A stretch of DNA of 64,000 nt from Hygrophila difformis (Eukaryota; Streptophyta; Magnoliopsida; Lamiales; Acanthaceae). This document shows, piece by piece, positions 32,861 to 44,592 of the stretch. The notes under the pieces were generated by a model that made no database searches, was not told the origin of the DNA, and saw nothing but the letters and a program-made list of their open reading frames with translations. The translations under genes and the position numbers were made by a program. The stretch's first letter is position 1. Each line of letters begins with the position of its first letter. The DNA lies in contig JAOANR010000001.1 of the NCBI GenBank assembly GCA_030278955.1, positions 39,148,890 to 39,212,889 on the forward strand. The letters run 5' to 3'.

Positions 32861-35460
32861 TCCTCTCTTCTATTTAATCCCAAAAATTCTGATTTCTTAT
32901 CATCTATTATATTGCAAACACTCACATCTTAATCCCACGGATTAAGATGAAATATCCCAGAATTGCAATATCAGGCGTTATGCTGCCAATATTTTGATTC
33001 TCCATTTCCATCACTTAAATAATTGAACCTTCTAGTCATTAATAATTAATGATTGTAATTAGCAATGATTAAATCACTAATTGTGATGATTAAAGGATCT
33101 TTGTTCAATTGTCATTAAAACATTTTTCTGTAAATAAAACCATGATGCCTTAAACAGATAATCCGGACTGTAATTCATTATGGTAGGAGGGATTATTTAG
33201 GTCATCAACTATGGATTAGATTCATAATCTTGCATGAGAAACCAATGTCTCTCATACAAGGCCTTGTTTTTATTTTATTCCATTTTGTCTTTCCTGTATT
33301 GTGTGTAACAATTAGTGAAGAATACATCAGACTAATGTTGGCGTGTATTCCCTCACGGATAAACTAGCTCGTATTCTGGGTATTAGTTACTAAGTGTTAT
33401 TTTGCATGGTCTGGATAGCAGTCAGTGGAAGCCTTGGCGGTTCGTCCATCCGGGATTATAATAGCTGCTCAGCTGAATCCTATCTGGATGCAGTTTTCTT
33501 TTCTTTATCTTAATTTCCAAACCCAAATTCTAATCTGTAGTGTGAATTAGTCAACATCTGTCAATGCTGACTAATGATCATTACATAAAAGAAGCATGTA
33601 GGTTTTTATCTGAATTCACAGACAGTGGAGGCCCAACTGGCATTGACACTGCCATTATAGGGTTTAAATTATCTAAATTCGCTCCATCCGAGTAATTGGG
33701 AAATTGGACAGTAGATGTTTGCAGTCCACCCGATTATTCTGCCATTACTTTGGTCCTCTGACCACTTCTTGTTTGTGTTTCATCTTCTGTCTAGACCCGC
33801 CAGTATATTTTGGGTCAATTCATTTTGCACTTCATTATATCCGTATGCATGCTACTATTATGTAATTAATGTGGTCTATAATATTTAGGGATCCTTCCCT
33901 TGGACAATAGAAGTCTAGATTTAAACAGATATTGCATATTAAATTTCCAACAAAAACTCCTTTATAAAATCCGGATCTGAGTAAGGGATAAATTCCTCAG
34001 TTATGACTAGATCATATTCTGTCAAGGATTGATTTTGGGAAATTAGAAGCAGAGTCAGCAATTAGGTCTCATCTAGACTAAAAGGATCTGTGTTTTAATT
34101 GAGAGTCTAGTACCTGTTTAGGGAATGGTTTTCAGATTCATTATTTTCAAAAATTGCTGTTTGTTGGGAATCCGAGATTAATTATTACACCGAGATGGGG
34201 TCCACTTGGATTCAAATACAGTATAGTAGATAATCTTAGAGGAACAACATCCAGGCCTTGGTTATTTTCTAAGATAGGGTTGAGTTCCTTTCAACCACTG
34301 TCCTCTTCTGCCAAAGCCTACCTTTGAGTCCTGAGTGAGTACATCCGGAACGAACTAATTTATTAGTTCGTTTCATTAGTTTGTATCTCATAACCACTCG
34401 GAAGGAGGTGAACACTGCAAGCGGTTCACTGAGAGCCGAGAATTCTTGATCCACACCCGGTCACCATGATTGGGGGCTGTCTTTTACTACCAGGGTCAGA
34501 CCTTCAAAACCTCCGAGTGATAGGATTTTAGTTGCTTTCTTTATCGCTTTCTTTTAAACGCTTTCATTAGAGGTCACTCGGTTGTATTGAGAGTTGTGTA
34601 ACTGCTACTAGGATTGATAGTTAAGGGATAGTTCAGGCTTGATTAGAATCTTTGGGTGTGACATGGGAGAGTGATAGTAGTACTTGGCACTTCAATAAAT
34701 GATTTGTCAGGTGTTGCTTTTCCACCACAGATGAAGTAACATACCCAGGCCAGGGCAGTTACAAATCTGTGGTATCTTAGAATCTGTGGTCTTAAGAACA
34801 TGTAAACTCATGTTGTAAGTACCTGTCTATCAAAGGGAACTCAACACTGAGAGCATGAGAATTAGCTGTCTGGCAGGATTATCCCAACCAAAGATCTGTG
34901 TATTAAAATGGAAGTTTAATTATGCCTTATCCCAATCTTGTCCAATTTTTATTCTTTTCTTCCTGTTCCTTCTGTCCACACTGTGAATCAGCTTCATAGC
35001 TAGCATAGTGTAAATTTTCATTGCTTCTACATATAGTATTTACTGCATTCTTAGAATAACTTTATTTGCTTTCTAGTATAAATTCACCCCCTTTTTAGAA
35101 TAGAATTCATATGCTTTGTAGAATAGATTTAAGTGCTTTTGTAATTTAGTTTAAATTCAGTTAGTAGATGATTAATCACTTTTCAAACTAATTGGAGCAA
35201 TACGAGTGGAAAATCTAGTAAAACGACGTGGGCCCTGCTTCTATCGCACATCCTCCAGTGAACGATCCGGTCTTACTATAAATTACTGCAATTTTTGACA
35301 CCGTGCGCTTTCGGGGGCACAGTTTCTTAACACGAATAATAAAAACGTAACAACCTATAAATATATCCCTAATCCCAACTCCGCCATCATAAATTAGTTT
35401 CATTAAATAAAATTGAAAACCAGGACTATGATTTTCAGAAAATACTCATGTAGTGGGAAC

Positions 35461-35685
35461 TTGTCAAAAGTTTCATGGCAAGGATCTTCAAGGCAGGAAA
35501 TTGTCAAAAGTTTCATGCCGGGGAGGTCCACAGTGCCGTTTGAAATCAAAGTTTCTCACATGAGTAATAAAAAGTGAAATATATCCTTAAACCCCTTTCC
35601 CACAAATCATAACTCTTTTCATTTCATAAATTCAACTTGGGAAATTTTAGAAAAATACTCGTGTAGGAAATTGTCAAAAGTTTCA
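35461..35685 (+). repeat. Triplicated LTR-end motif
   Basis: TTGTCAAAAGTTTCA occurs at 35461-35475, 35501-35515 and 35671-35685. Each is followed by ATGGC- or ATGCCGGGG-like sequence reminiscent of the primer site; only the last has the full site. The minus-strand LTRs show the same motif three times (58766, 58946, about 59070). Confidence 0.75.
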
Positions 35686-35703
35686 TGGCGCCGTTGCCGG
35701 GGA
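35686..35703 (+). promoter_or_regulatory. Primer binding site, tRNA-Asp
   Basis: TGGCGCCGTTGCCGGGGA is an 18-nt perfect complement to the 3' end of plant tRNA-Asp, the primer typical of Athila-type elements. It directly follows the 5' LTR. Confidence 0.9.
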
Positions 35704-35844
35704 GGATGCAGCGCCGTTTTATTAGAAAATTACATTCCTCATTGCTCCTAGTTAGCTTATACATATAAATATAAATATTTACCTCTAAAACCAATTCTAA
35801 CCCGGGGATTGTACAGGTACCGTCATTATTGAAGCCGTTGTTCT

Positions 35845-37857
35845 ATGCAAAGGAGGAAGCAGACGCCAGCCGAAATCCCGTACAACGCAGAGATAGAAAA
35901 GACAGCTCGACGTCTTAGGGCGGAGACTAAACGAAGACGGGAACGGGAAAGACAGGCACTACTATCACCGAGCACCAGTAGCGACATATCCGATATGGCA
36001 AACCCTGACATTCCTCCAATCATTCCACCTAATCCACCACTTCACAACATTGATGAAGACCCCGAAGATGCTAATAACGATGATTTGGATGATCCTCCTC
36101 CTCAGATCATACAGGGAGGCGGGAACCCACCAAACATTGAACAGCAACACTTCGAGGCACCTCCTCCCAACCCGAACCCTCAAAACCCACCAAATGACTA
36201 AAATCACAAAAACAACCAAAACTTCCAAAACCAGCAAAATCAGCAGTACCAGAATCTCCACCAGAATCCCCCAAATCCTAATGACTTCAATGATCCTAGG
36301 AACTATTATATGCATCAAAACTATTACCCACAGCAATATCAAGGAGGGGCTGAGAAAAATCAAGCAGCAGCCGCTGATTACATGCAGCCAATCTTAGAGC
36401 CATATTTGAACATTCCTGGACAAGCTCCATTCTTGGCCAGGAATTTCGAATTGAAGCCGGCCCTCATCAATCTTGTTCAGAGTAATCAGTTCGCTGGGGC
36501 AAGTCATGAAGATCCCCATGATCACCTGCAGACTTTCTTAGAATTGTGTGATACTATCAAGAACCAGAATGTATATGCTAACACCATTCGATTAAGACTG
36601 TTCCCTTTCTCTCTGACTAGCGGAGCACGAACATGGTACAAATCACTGCCCGTAAATCAGAAGTCCACATGGGAGGACGTGATCAGAAATTTCTTAGCGA
36701 AATACTTCCCGGAGTCCAAGGTGGATGAATGTCGCTCCAAAATTGCGGAATTCAAAATGAAGCCAGACGAATCCCTATATGACCCAAAGGAACGATTCTT
36801 CAACTTACTCAGGAAATGCCCCCAACATGGTTTCCATGATTGGGAGAAATTGAGAAATTTCTACAGTGGTTTGACCCCATCGTGGAAATACATGCTTGAT
36901 GCTGCCGGCGGTCAACATCTGCAATACATACCAATGGATCAAGCATGGGGCAAGATTGAAGCAATGAGTGTAAACAGATCTGTTCTTACTGATGATGTTA
37001 ATCCCCCTCCCCCTCGTGGTTTGTATGTTGTAGGTACAGCAGAAAAATTAGATATTGAAAAGCTTCAAGAGCAGGTGGCAGCATTGTCTGTTAATCAGGG
37101 AGCTGGGAGCTCTACTCAAGGACAGCAAACAGATGTGATTTGTGGACTGTGTCAAGGTGCTCACGCAACTGATACATGCGAACAGATTGCAGCTGAAAGC
37201 TGTAACTTTGCAGGAGCTTACCCAAATAGACACCCAAACCTGTCATACTCAAACAACAATGCCCTTAACTCCCACCTATTAAACAAACCACAACAGCAGC
37301 AATTCAATCCTCAGCAGAATAAAGGATTCATTCAGAACAGGGGCCAGAATTTTCAGAACCGGAACTTTCAGCCTCAGATCCAACAAAGACCCCACCAAAA
37401 TTTCCAGCAGCCTAGCCAAAACTTCCAGAACTTCCAACCCCATCCACAATTCATATCTAATCAGGGCCAGTGGAACCAGAATCAGAATCAGAATCAAAAG
37501 CCTCCTTCAAGGCTGGAGAATTTGATGACTGATTTTATTACTAGCCAGAAGGAGATCAACACTCAGCTGCAGGCCTCTATCAGAAATGTGGAGACCCAAG
37601 TTACACAGATGGCTAATGAAATGCAGAAAAGGGATAAAGGGACGTTGCCAAGCACTGCGGAAAAGAACCCGCAATGCAAAGCAATAACCTTGAAATCTGG
37701 GAAGATACTGGCTGGACCAAGGGGAGCGGATACTGGAAACAGCTATGGGGAAGATGATGCTGTTGACAATGCTGATGAGGAAGCAATGGATGAACAGAAG
37801 GAAGCCAAACACCAGACTGACGCTGCAAAAAGGAACGGCAGAAACAGAAAACGGTAA
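35845..37857 (+). pseudogene. Athila gag
   Basis: The ATG at 35845 starts a basic N-terminal segment (RRKQTPAEIPYN, ETKRRRERERQ), then a Pro/Asn-rich stretch. An in-frame TAA (36199-36201) interrupts it. The same frame continues with the capsid region (about 36420-37000: LEPYLNIPGQAPFLARNFEL, FPFSLTSGARTWYKSLP, FLAKYFPESK, RFFNLLRKCPQHG). A degenerate knuckle, CGLCQGAHATDTC, follows near 37140, then a Gln/Asn-rich tail and an acidic C-terminal end. The real frame is left near 37830-37857, where protease continues in another phase. Athila members normally carry gag and pol in one frame, so the shift is a lesion. Confidence 0.88.
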
Positions 37858-39240
37858 TGGTGAAGGTACAACCTCTAACCATTTACCACCAAAACATGAT
37901 AACAAAAACAAGTTCATGCCTAGGGTTCCTTACCCGGCTAGACTTAAAAATAAGCAACAAGATCTGAAGTTTGAAAAATTTCTGAAAAGACTGCGGGAAG
38001 TCGAGATTACCATTCCTTTGATTGAAATGATCTCTGACATGCCAGTCTATGCTAAGTTCTTGAAAGAAATGATTTCAGGAAAGAGACAGGTTGAGCAGGA
38101 CGAATTGGTGGTACTCAACAGCACTTGCAGTGCTATTATTCAAAAGAAGCTGCCAGAGAAGAAAGAGGACCCCGGATGCTATACATTGCCGATTCGGATT
38201 GGCCAGAACAACGCCGGAAAAGGACTTTGTGACCTCGGCTCCAGCATTAACGTTATGCCATTAACCATGGTTAAACGTCTTAAGCTCGGAGTGGTGGAAC
38301 CTGTCAAAATGAGGCTCCAGCTTGCAGATAGGTCAATTACAAAGCCAATCGGAATCTTGAAAGATGTGATAATCAAAGCTGGCAGTACTCCATTTCCAGT
38401 GGATTTCATCATTCTGGACATCGAGGAGGACTCCGACATGCCTCTCATCCTAGGCAGGCCATTCTTGGCCACAGGCGCGGCACTGATAGATGCTAAATCC
38501 GGAAGGGTGACACTCCGTGTTGATGGAGATGAAGTCGTCTTGGACATGGAGCAACTGCAGAAATTCCCAAATGACAGTTCCTGTTTTTCATTTTATGATG
38601 TAATAGTTAGGAAAGAGCCAGACTCTAGAAACAATGATGAAATGATGCTGTATGAATCTTCAAAGCAGGTACTGATGCCTGCTGGTGCTGAGCTAAAGGA
38701 ACAGTGCAGTGCCGTCCAATTTGAGGATCCCGAGTCTGGGGACATTGAAGCATATGACGGCGCTGATTTCACTGCACAGGAGAACGATGGCACCGAAGAG
38801 GAAGAAGAGGGTCCTGTACTGACGCAGGGTCTCGAAGGTAAATCTGATCTTCCACTATCCATTTCTCGCAAACTACTCCCTTCCGTTGAATGTCCACCAG
38901 AGCTTGAACTTAAAACATTACCCGATCATCTGAAGTACGCATTTCTTGCAGAACATAAAAAATTACCTGTGATTGTTTCGGCTAAGCTCTCCCAAGAGCA
39001 AGAAAATGCTCTGGTGGTCGTTCTTAAGAAACATGTACATGCAATAGGTTGGACCATTTCTGATATAAAAGGAATAAGCCCTTATATTTGAATGCACAGG
39101 ATTTTAATGGAAGAAGAGTATAAACCCTCCCGTCAATCTCAGAGGCGTTTGAACCCCCTCATGCAAGAAGTGGTAAGGAAGGAGGTTATCAAGCTATTAG
39201 ATGCTGGTATAATCTATCCTATATCTGACAGCAAATGGGT
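37745..39240 (+). pseudogene. Athila protease and N-terminal part of reverse transcriptase
   Basis: The native sequence in this frame starts near 37870 (PRVPYPARL, then FLKRLREVEITIPLIE). The protease active site is in CDLGSSINVMPL (Asp codon 38231-38233), the DLGSS variant usual in Athila. ILGRPFLATG follows at about 38450. A less conserved linker leads to the RT start (AIGWTISDIKGISP). An in-frame TGA (39089-39091) sits right after, where family members continue. The frame goes on to about 39240, where a shift moves RT to the next phase. Confidence 0.87.
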
Positions 39241-41799
39241 TACCCAGTGCAGGTCGTGCCAAAACGAGGAGGGATGTGCATAACCAAGAATGAGCAAGGA
39301 GAAGAGGTTGCAACCAGGCCAGTGACCGGATGGAGAGTTTGTATCGACTACCGGAAACTGAACGAGGCCACCCGCAAGGACCATTTTCCATTGCCATTTA
39401 TTGATCAAATGCTTGAGAGGTTGGCAGGGAGAGAGTTTTATTGCTTTTTGGATGTTTATTATGGGTATAATCAGATTGTTATTTCAAGCGAAGACCACGA
39501 AAAAACAACTTTTACTTGCCCTTATGGCACTTTTGCCTACAGGCGCATGCCATTCGGTCTTTGGAATGCACCTGCTACTTTTCAACGTTGCATGATGTCT
39601 ATATTTTCCGAATTTATCGAAAAATGCATTGAGGTCTTCATGGATGACTTTTCTGTATATTGAGATACATTTGAAGATTGTTTGACCAATCTTGCAAAGA
39701 TTTTAAAGCGATGTGAGGACACTAATCTCGTTTTGAATTGGGAAAAGTGCCATTTTATGGTTACTGAGGGCATAGTGTTAGGTCACCGCATTTCTCGTGC
39801 AGGTATTGAGGTTGATCCAGCCAAAGTTTCTATCATTTCCAACCTCCCTCTTCCTAACTCAATCAAATCAGTTAGGAGCTTCTTAGGGCATGCCGGTTTT
39901 TACCGGAGATTCATTAAGGATTTCTCTAAAATTGCCAAGCCGCTCACTAATCTGCTTTGTAAAGAAAATTCTTTCCTAATAAATGAAGCGTGTGTCCAAG
40001 CCTTTGACACGCTCAAGAAGATGTTGGTTTCTGCACCGATAGTGCAACCACCCGATTGGTCAATACCTTTCGAGGTAATGTGCGATGCTAGTGATCTCGC
40101 CGTAGGTGCAGTACTCGGGCAACATAAGGATGGGAGACATTGCGTAATTCATTACGCAAGTCATGCCCTGAATGAGGCCCAAGTCAACTACACCACAACG
40201 GAGAAAGAGATGTATGCTGTAATCTTCGCGTTTGACAAATTCAGACAGTATCTTATAGGTACGAAGACTATAGTGTATACGGATCATTCTGCACTGAGAT
40301 ACTTGTTTAGCAAACAAGATGCCAAACCTCGATTAATCAGGTGGGTACTTCTGTTGCAAAAATTCGACATCATAATAAAAGATAGGCGAGGTCGAGATAA
40401 TGGTGCTGCTGACCACTTATCTCGATTAGAAAATGATAAAAAGGAAAAAGCCGTCAATGAAGAGTTCCCGGACGAACAGTTGTTCGCATTGCATTTGCAC
40501 AATCAAGCATGTCCATGGTTTTCCGACATCGCTAACTTCTTGGCGTGCGGAATAACCCCACAGTATTCGAACTATCATCAGAAGAATAAGTTCAACCGAG
40601 ATGTATTAAACTACTTCTGGGAAGAACCTTATCTCTTCAAACACTGCGCCGATTCAATAATCAGGCGATGTGTGACCGAGCATGAAGCCTATCAAATTGT
40701 CAGAAAATGCCATGAATCAGAATATGGAGGTCACCATGGCCCCGCTCGAACGGCCCACAAGGTCCTCGAATGTGGATTTTATTGGCCTCACATCTATGAG
40801 GATTGCAGGACATTTGTGAAAGGTTGCGACAAATGCCAAAGATTAGGAAACATCTCCAAGAGGGATGAGATGCCTCAAAAGGGGATTCTCACACTTGAGA
40901 TTTTCGATGTATGGGGCATTGACTTCATGGGACCATTCCCACCATCTGGTGGAAACTACTATATCTTGGTAGCTGTCGATTACGTGTCCAAATGGGTCGA
41001 GGCTGTCGCATTACCGACCAATGATGGTAGCCAAGTCATCAAGTTCCTCAAGAACAACATTTTCAGTAGATTTGGCATACCTAGGGTGGTGATATCTGAT
41101 GGAGGAACACACTTTATTAATAAAGCTTTCAAAACTTTAATGAGTAAAAATGGAATCCTCCATAAGATAGGCACGCCTTATCATCCCCAAACCAGTGGTC
41201 AAGTCGAAGTATCCAATCGCGAAATCAAACACATACTCGAAGCCACTGTCGGGATAACCCGTAAGGATTGGGCACGTAAGCTCAACGATGCTCTATGGGC
41301 ATACCGCACAGCATATAAGACTCTCATTGGGATGTCTCCATATAGGCTTATCTTTGGAAAAGCCTGTCATTTGCCTGTAGAGTTAGAGCATAAAGCTTAC
41401 TGGGCCGTTAAAACGCTCAACTTCGATCCGAAAGTTGCTGAGAGCAAACGTAAGTTGGACCTCAATGAAATTGAGGAAATACGAGCGCTAGCTTATGAAA
41501 GCTCTCGAATTTACAAGGAGCGGACCCAGAAGTTGCAAGATCGCAGGATTAAGCATAATCATTTTTATGTTGGTCAAAACGTGTTATTATTCAATTCTAG
41601 GTTGAAGCTGTTCCCCGGAAAGCTCAATTCCAGATGGGAAGGACCACATGAAGTGCTAGAAGTGTTTGAAAATGGAGTCGTCAGGATCCGAACTGACAAG
41701 GGCAACATAGTGGTGAATGGACATCGATTGAAGGAGTACATCGGACAGTTCGATCCGGAGAAAGAAAGCCAAGCAGTGGCAGACCCGGCTTACACCTAA
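39235..41799 (+). pseudogene. Athila reverse transcriptase, RNase H and integrase
   Basis: RT continues with VQVVPKRGG, RVCIDYRKLNEATRKDHFPL and the active site FMDD at 39637-39648. An in-frame TGA at 39661-39663 replaces a codon of this conserved region. RNase H begins with [15 protein letters not shown] and includes [11 protein letters not shown] and [10 protein letters not shown]. Integrase has the HHCC segment ([22 protein letters not shown]), DDE residues in [18 protein letters not shown] and [12 protein letters not shown], and the Athila signature [18 protein letters not shown]. The stop is TAA at 41797-41799. One stop remains in an otherwise open 850-codon frame. Confidence 0.92.
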
Positions 41800-42269
41800 T
41801 AAGAAACAGCATTAAAAACACAAAGATTTCATTTCATATATATAGTATATTATTTCATAACAAGAAAGTACCCAAAAATCAATTAAACGTTTAGAGTACT
41901 AAGACTCTAAATGTGAGGATGTTGATATTTGGAGAAAATCTAATGCGTTTTATCTATCTGTCTTGCAGAAAGTTCGAAACCATCAAAAAGAGGAGCAGAA
42001 GAGTAACATGGAAAACCATGTTCTTGGTTGGATTAATTCCATAAATCTAAGAAAATATTCTCGGAATTTGAAGAAATTTAAATCCGGAATAAATTTCACA
42101 GATAAGTGGAACTGATCCAGCTTAATTTTATGCAAGAGGACTATTTAATTTCCAGCCACTTTTGAATTCATTTGGACTGAATTTATTCAGACCCAAATCA
42201 AATAAAATGAACTCAAGCCCAACATCACACTCGGGCCCAGTTCAAGAAAATCTGAAAATTCAAAATTTT
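41800..42269 (+). other. Post-pol leader with hairpin-polypurine module and splice-acceptor-like site
   Basis: A hairpin with arms ACGTTTAGAGT / ACTCTAAATGT (41887-41914) is followed by GAGGATGTTG. About 45 nt further, TCTATCTGTCTTGCAG (ends 41968) resembles a 3' splice site. The segment is matched by 58625-58246 in the minus-strand element. Confidence 0.65.
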
Positions 42270-42665
42270 GTGTCGCTAAACCCCTTCTGTGTCGCGAAAC
42301 ACGGCCTCGCGCCAGAAGAATGATAGCGACACAATTTTCTAATACAGTGAGACCCCTGTCGCGGACCAGAACCCCTGTCGCGAGGCATGGCCTCGCGACT
42401 AGGCCTGGCTAGCGACACACTCTAATCTGTCTCTAACTCTCTCTGTCGCTGTCACGGAACCCCTGTCGCGAGGCATGGCCTCGCGACCGGCCTTCTATTC
42501 CACGACACGTTCCCCCGTTGACTATATTCCTTTACTGAACTCGGTCGCGATACCCCTGTCGTGAGGCATGACCTCGCGACCGGACTCCAATTCCGCGACA
42601 TGTCTAATGTCGCTAGACACGGGTCGAGAAACCCTGTTCCGCGACACGGTCCGGGGTTCCGCGAC
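42270..42665 (+). repeat. Palindrome cluster upstream of internal promoter
   Basis: Arms GTCGCGAGGC / GCCTCGCGAC around ATG occur at 42377-42399 and again near 42465. Degenerate copies occur near 42555 and around 42280-42320 and 42600-42660. The matching cluster in the minus element is 57910-58240. Confidence 0.85.
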
Positions 42666-42677
42666 CAGTCTTTTCAG

Positions 42678-42685
42678 TATTTATA
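42678..42685 (+). promoter_or_regulatory. Internal TATA-like box before the env-position gene
   Basis: TATTTATA lies just after the palindrome cluster and 142 nt before an ATG at 42827. The minus element has TATTTAAA at the equivalent place (57908-57901), 160 nt before its exon-1 ATG. A promoter role is inferred from this shared layout. Confidence 0.45.
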
Positions 42686-43975
42686 CCACGCCCTCCTCAC
42701 CTCTTTTCCCTGCACTCTCTTCTTTTTCTTCATTCAACTCTTCAACTTCTCCTTTTCACTCTCTTCTCTCCCGAACGAACACCACCGTGTTCTTCGCACT
42801 AACCCATCCGTTTTCAAGAGGACACCATGGACAGGTTGCTAAGGATCTTTCCAAACCTGGGACCATTACCCAGACCCGAACGAAGGAGGGCAGGGTAGAA
42901 ACCCACTTTTTCCACCTGTTCATGGCCTCTATCGAACTCATTTGCTTCTTTTGCTTATTTTTGAGTTGAGAATGGCATAACGTGGTTTGTGTGCATTTTT
43001 GTTTTCTGTTTGGGTTCATGATGCTCTCGGTTTTGAGAGTTCTATGAAGTCCTTTTGAAACCCTTAAAAACCTGTTTGAGAACCTGTTTAAAACTGTTAA
43101 GGGTTTGAAAATTTTAAAGTTAAAACTGGAAAAGGGCGAACTGATGAACATTAGGGTGTTATTGTGAACACCATGATGTCATCAGTTTGTTTGATCTTGA
43201 AGTTTTGGTTTGAAGCATTCAAGTGGAAGATCTTTTTAGCATATTTATTTCCACATGTTAAAATCTTGTGGGAATAAATGTTTGTTTGTTTATGGAAACA
43301 TAGTACAAACACCCAATGGGAGACTTCCACTTTTTAATAAAAGTGACCTTTTGGAAAAAGACAAAAATAGTTAATGGGTTTAATATTTGACTTGTGTTCT
43401 TTTTGTTCCCAATAGAACTAGAGTGTGAGTAAATAGCAGTATTTTTGTCACCCAAATGCTATCCTTTTCAAAATCCAAAATGGGACCACTCACATCCCAC
43501 TTTCCTTAAATAAAACAAGTCAACCTTTTAAAAATTAAAAATAGTGTCTGCACCCTCTCTTGAATGTTTTTAACTGTCCAAAGACAGTCCAAGCAATTCG
43601 AGAATAGCAAATCCATTTCGCCACGCATCCACTGCACATTCCAAAATTCGAGCATTTCGCCCCCATCCATCCATCTCATTCCATTTTCAACAAGTTTCTC
43701 GAACTTGTTTAATAATTTGAAAAAAATCAAACTTTTGGGCCTTATGGCCCAGTAAAAAGATTTTCGGTCTAATGACCATTTCTACTTTATTTTGGACTCC
43801 TTGGCCCATTCAAAACCTAAATATTATTTACGTATGCTTTATACTAAATTCAAGTCGGATATTTAATAACCTCACATCTAGAGCAAAGCTCTAAATGTGA
43901 GGATGTTGGTTTCCAAACTTGAATAATCTCTGAGGAAATTATAAAAATTGGATTCACTACTTCTTATCTCTTCAG
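42686..43975 (+). other. Leader and probable intron ahead of the F-box-like ORF
   Basis: An ATG at 42827 could start a very short first exon (ending at a weak GTTGCT donor, 42835), but this is weakly supported. The rest has no gene. A hairpin with arms ACATCTAGAGC / GCTCTAAATGT (43874-43898) is followed by GAGGATGTTG. A pyrimidine tract, CTTCTTATCTCTTCAG, ends at 43975 as a good 3' splice site. The intron of the minus-strand element has the same features. Confidence 0.5.
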
Positions 43976-44592
43976 GGGCAACCTTCCTCAAATCCCAGAT
44001 CCTGAACCCGAAGGAACCCAGCTGCTAGACTTACCACTGGAGCTTCTAGGAGAAATTCTCTCTCGAATAGGAGAGGATGAAAGCAGGGAAGTATTCATTG
44101 CGCAGGAAATGTGCAAAAAGCTCAGAGACGCAGGGAACCTCACCATCGTGTACAAGCGATGTGAGCTGGACACTTCTACAGTGAAGCAGTGGCAGGAGAG
44201 AATTCGGTGGCAGAAGGAGAGATTCCTGCAAACATGCGTGGAGGCAGGAATTTTAATCTTCAAATCGTTCCAGCACTCCTAGCATTCGTGGAAGGGGATG
44301 AGGAGCAAGCCTGTGACTGCGGTCAGGAATTGAGGACAATCACAAGGCATCAATCTTCACACGTGGACTGATGCTGATTAGTAAGCTGGACGAAAGCCGG
44401 GTTCTTCAGGGGATTCGGATGATAGAAAGAATGGTGACCGATAGATCAGTCTTGAACTACACATCCACCAACACTCTCTCATGGATGGCAGACAATCCGG
44501 GCACTCCCTACTTATTTGCAGACCAACCACCCCGGGTCTACTGCACAAGGATGCATGAACCCCTGACAGATCATAATGGCTGGTGTCTGTGA
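43976..44592 (+). pseudogene. F-box-like gene (At1g67623-type) carried by the Athila element
   Basis: After the acceptor at 43975 the frame reads LLDLPLELLGEILSRIG, an F-box start, then a helical region, VKQWQERIRWQKERFLQTC and EAGN. The pattern W...(K)xxFLxxCxEsGN is typical of plant F-box proteins of the At1g67623/At2g35280 type, subunits of SCF ubiquitin ligases. The frame shifts near 44240-44262 and again near 44365. The last part (SKLDESRVLQGIRMIERMV to HNGWCL) ends at TGA 44590-44592. It stands where env-position ORFs sit in Athila elements, on the same strand, so it is probably a captured host gene, now degraded. No host introns are obvious. The family call comes from motif recall. Confidence 0.6.

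Larger units (their letters stand above)
30921..35685 (+). repeat. Athila 5' LTR, about 4.77 kb
   Basis: The head is AGATAATGACC against TGATAATGGCCAG in the 3' LTR (63637), so the terminal T has changed and about 10 bp are deleted. The end TTGTCAAAAGTTTCA abuts the primer site. It matches the reverse complements of 45897-50348 and 58766-63211 over its length with moderate divergence. It holds two palindrome clusters (31247-31620, 32320-32860) on either side of the TATA box. Frames inside the LTR are not protein-like. Confidence 0.9.

Noticed and set aside
42568..42969. 133-codon frame before the F-box-like ORF
   Set aside because: It starts within the palindrome cluster and runs through the TATA-like box and leader; not conserved in the minus-strand element.
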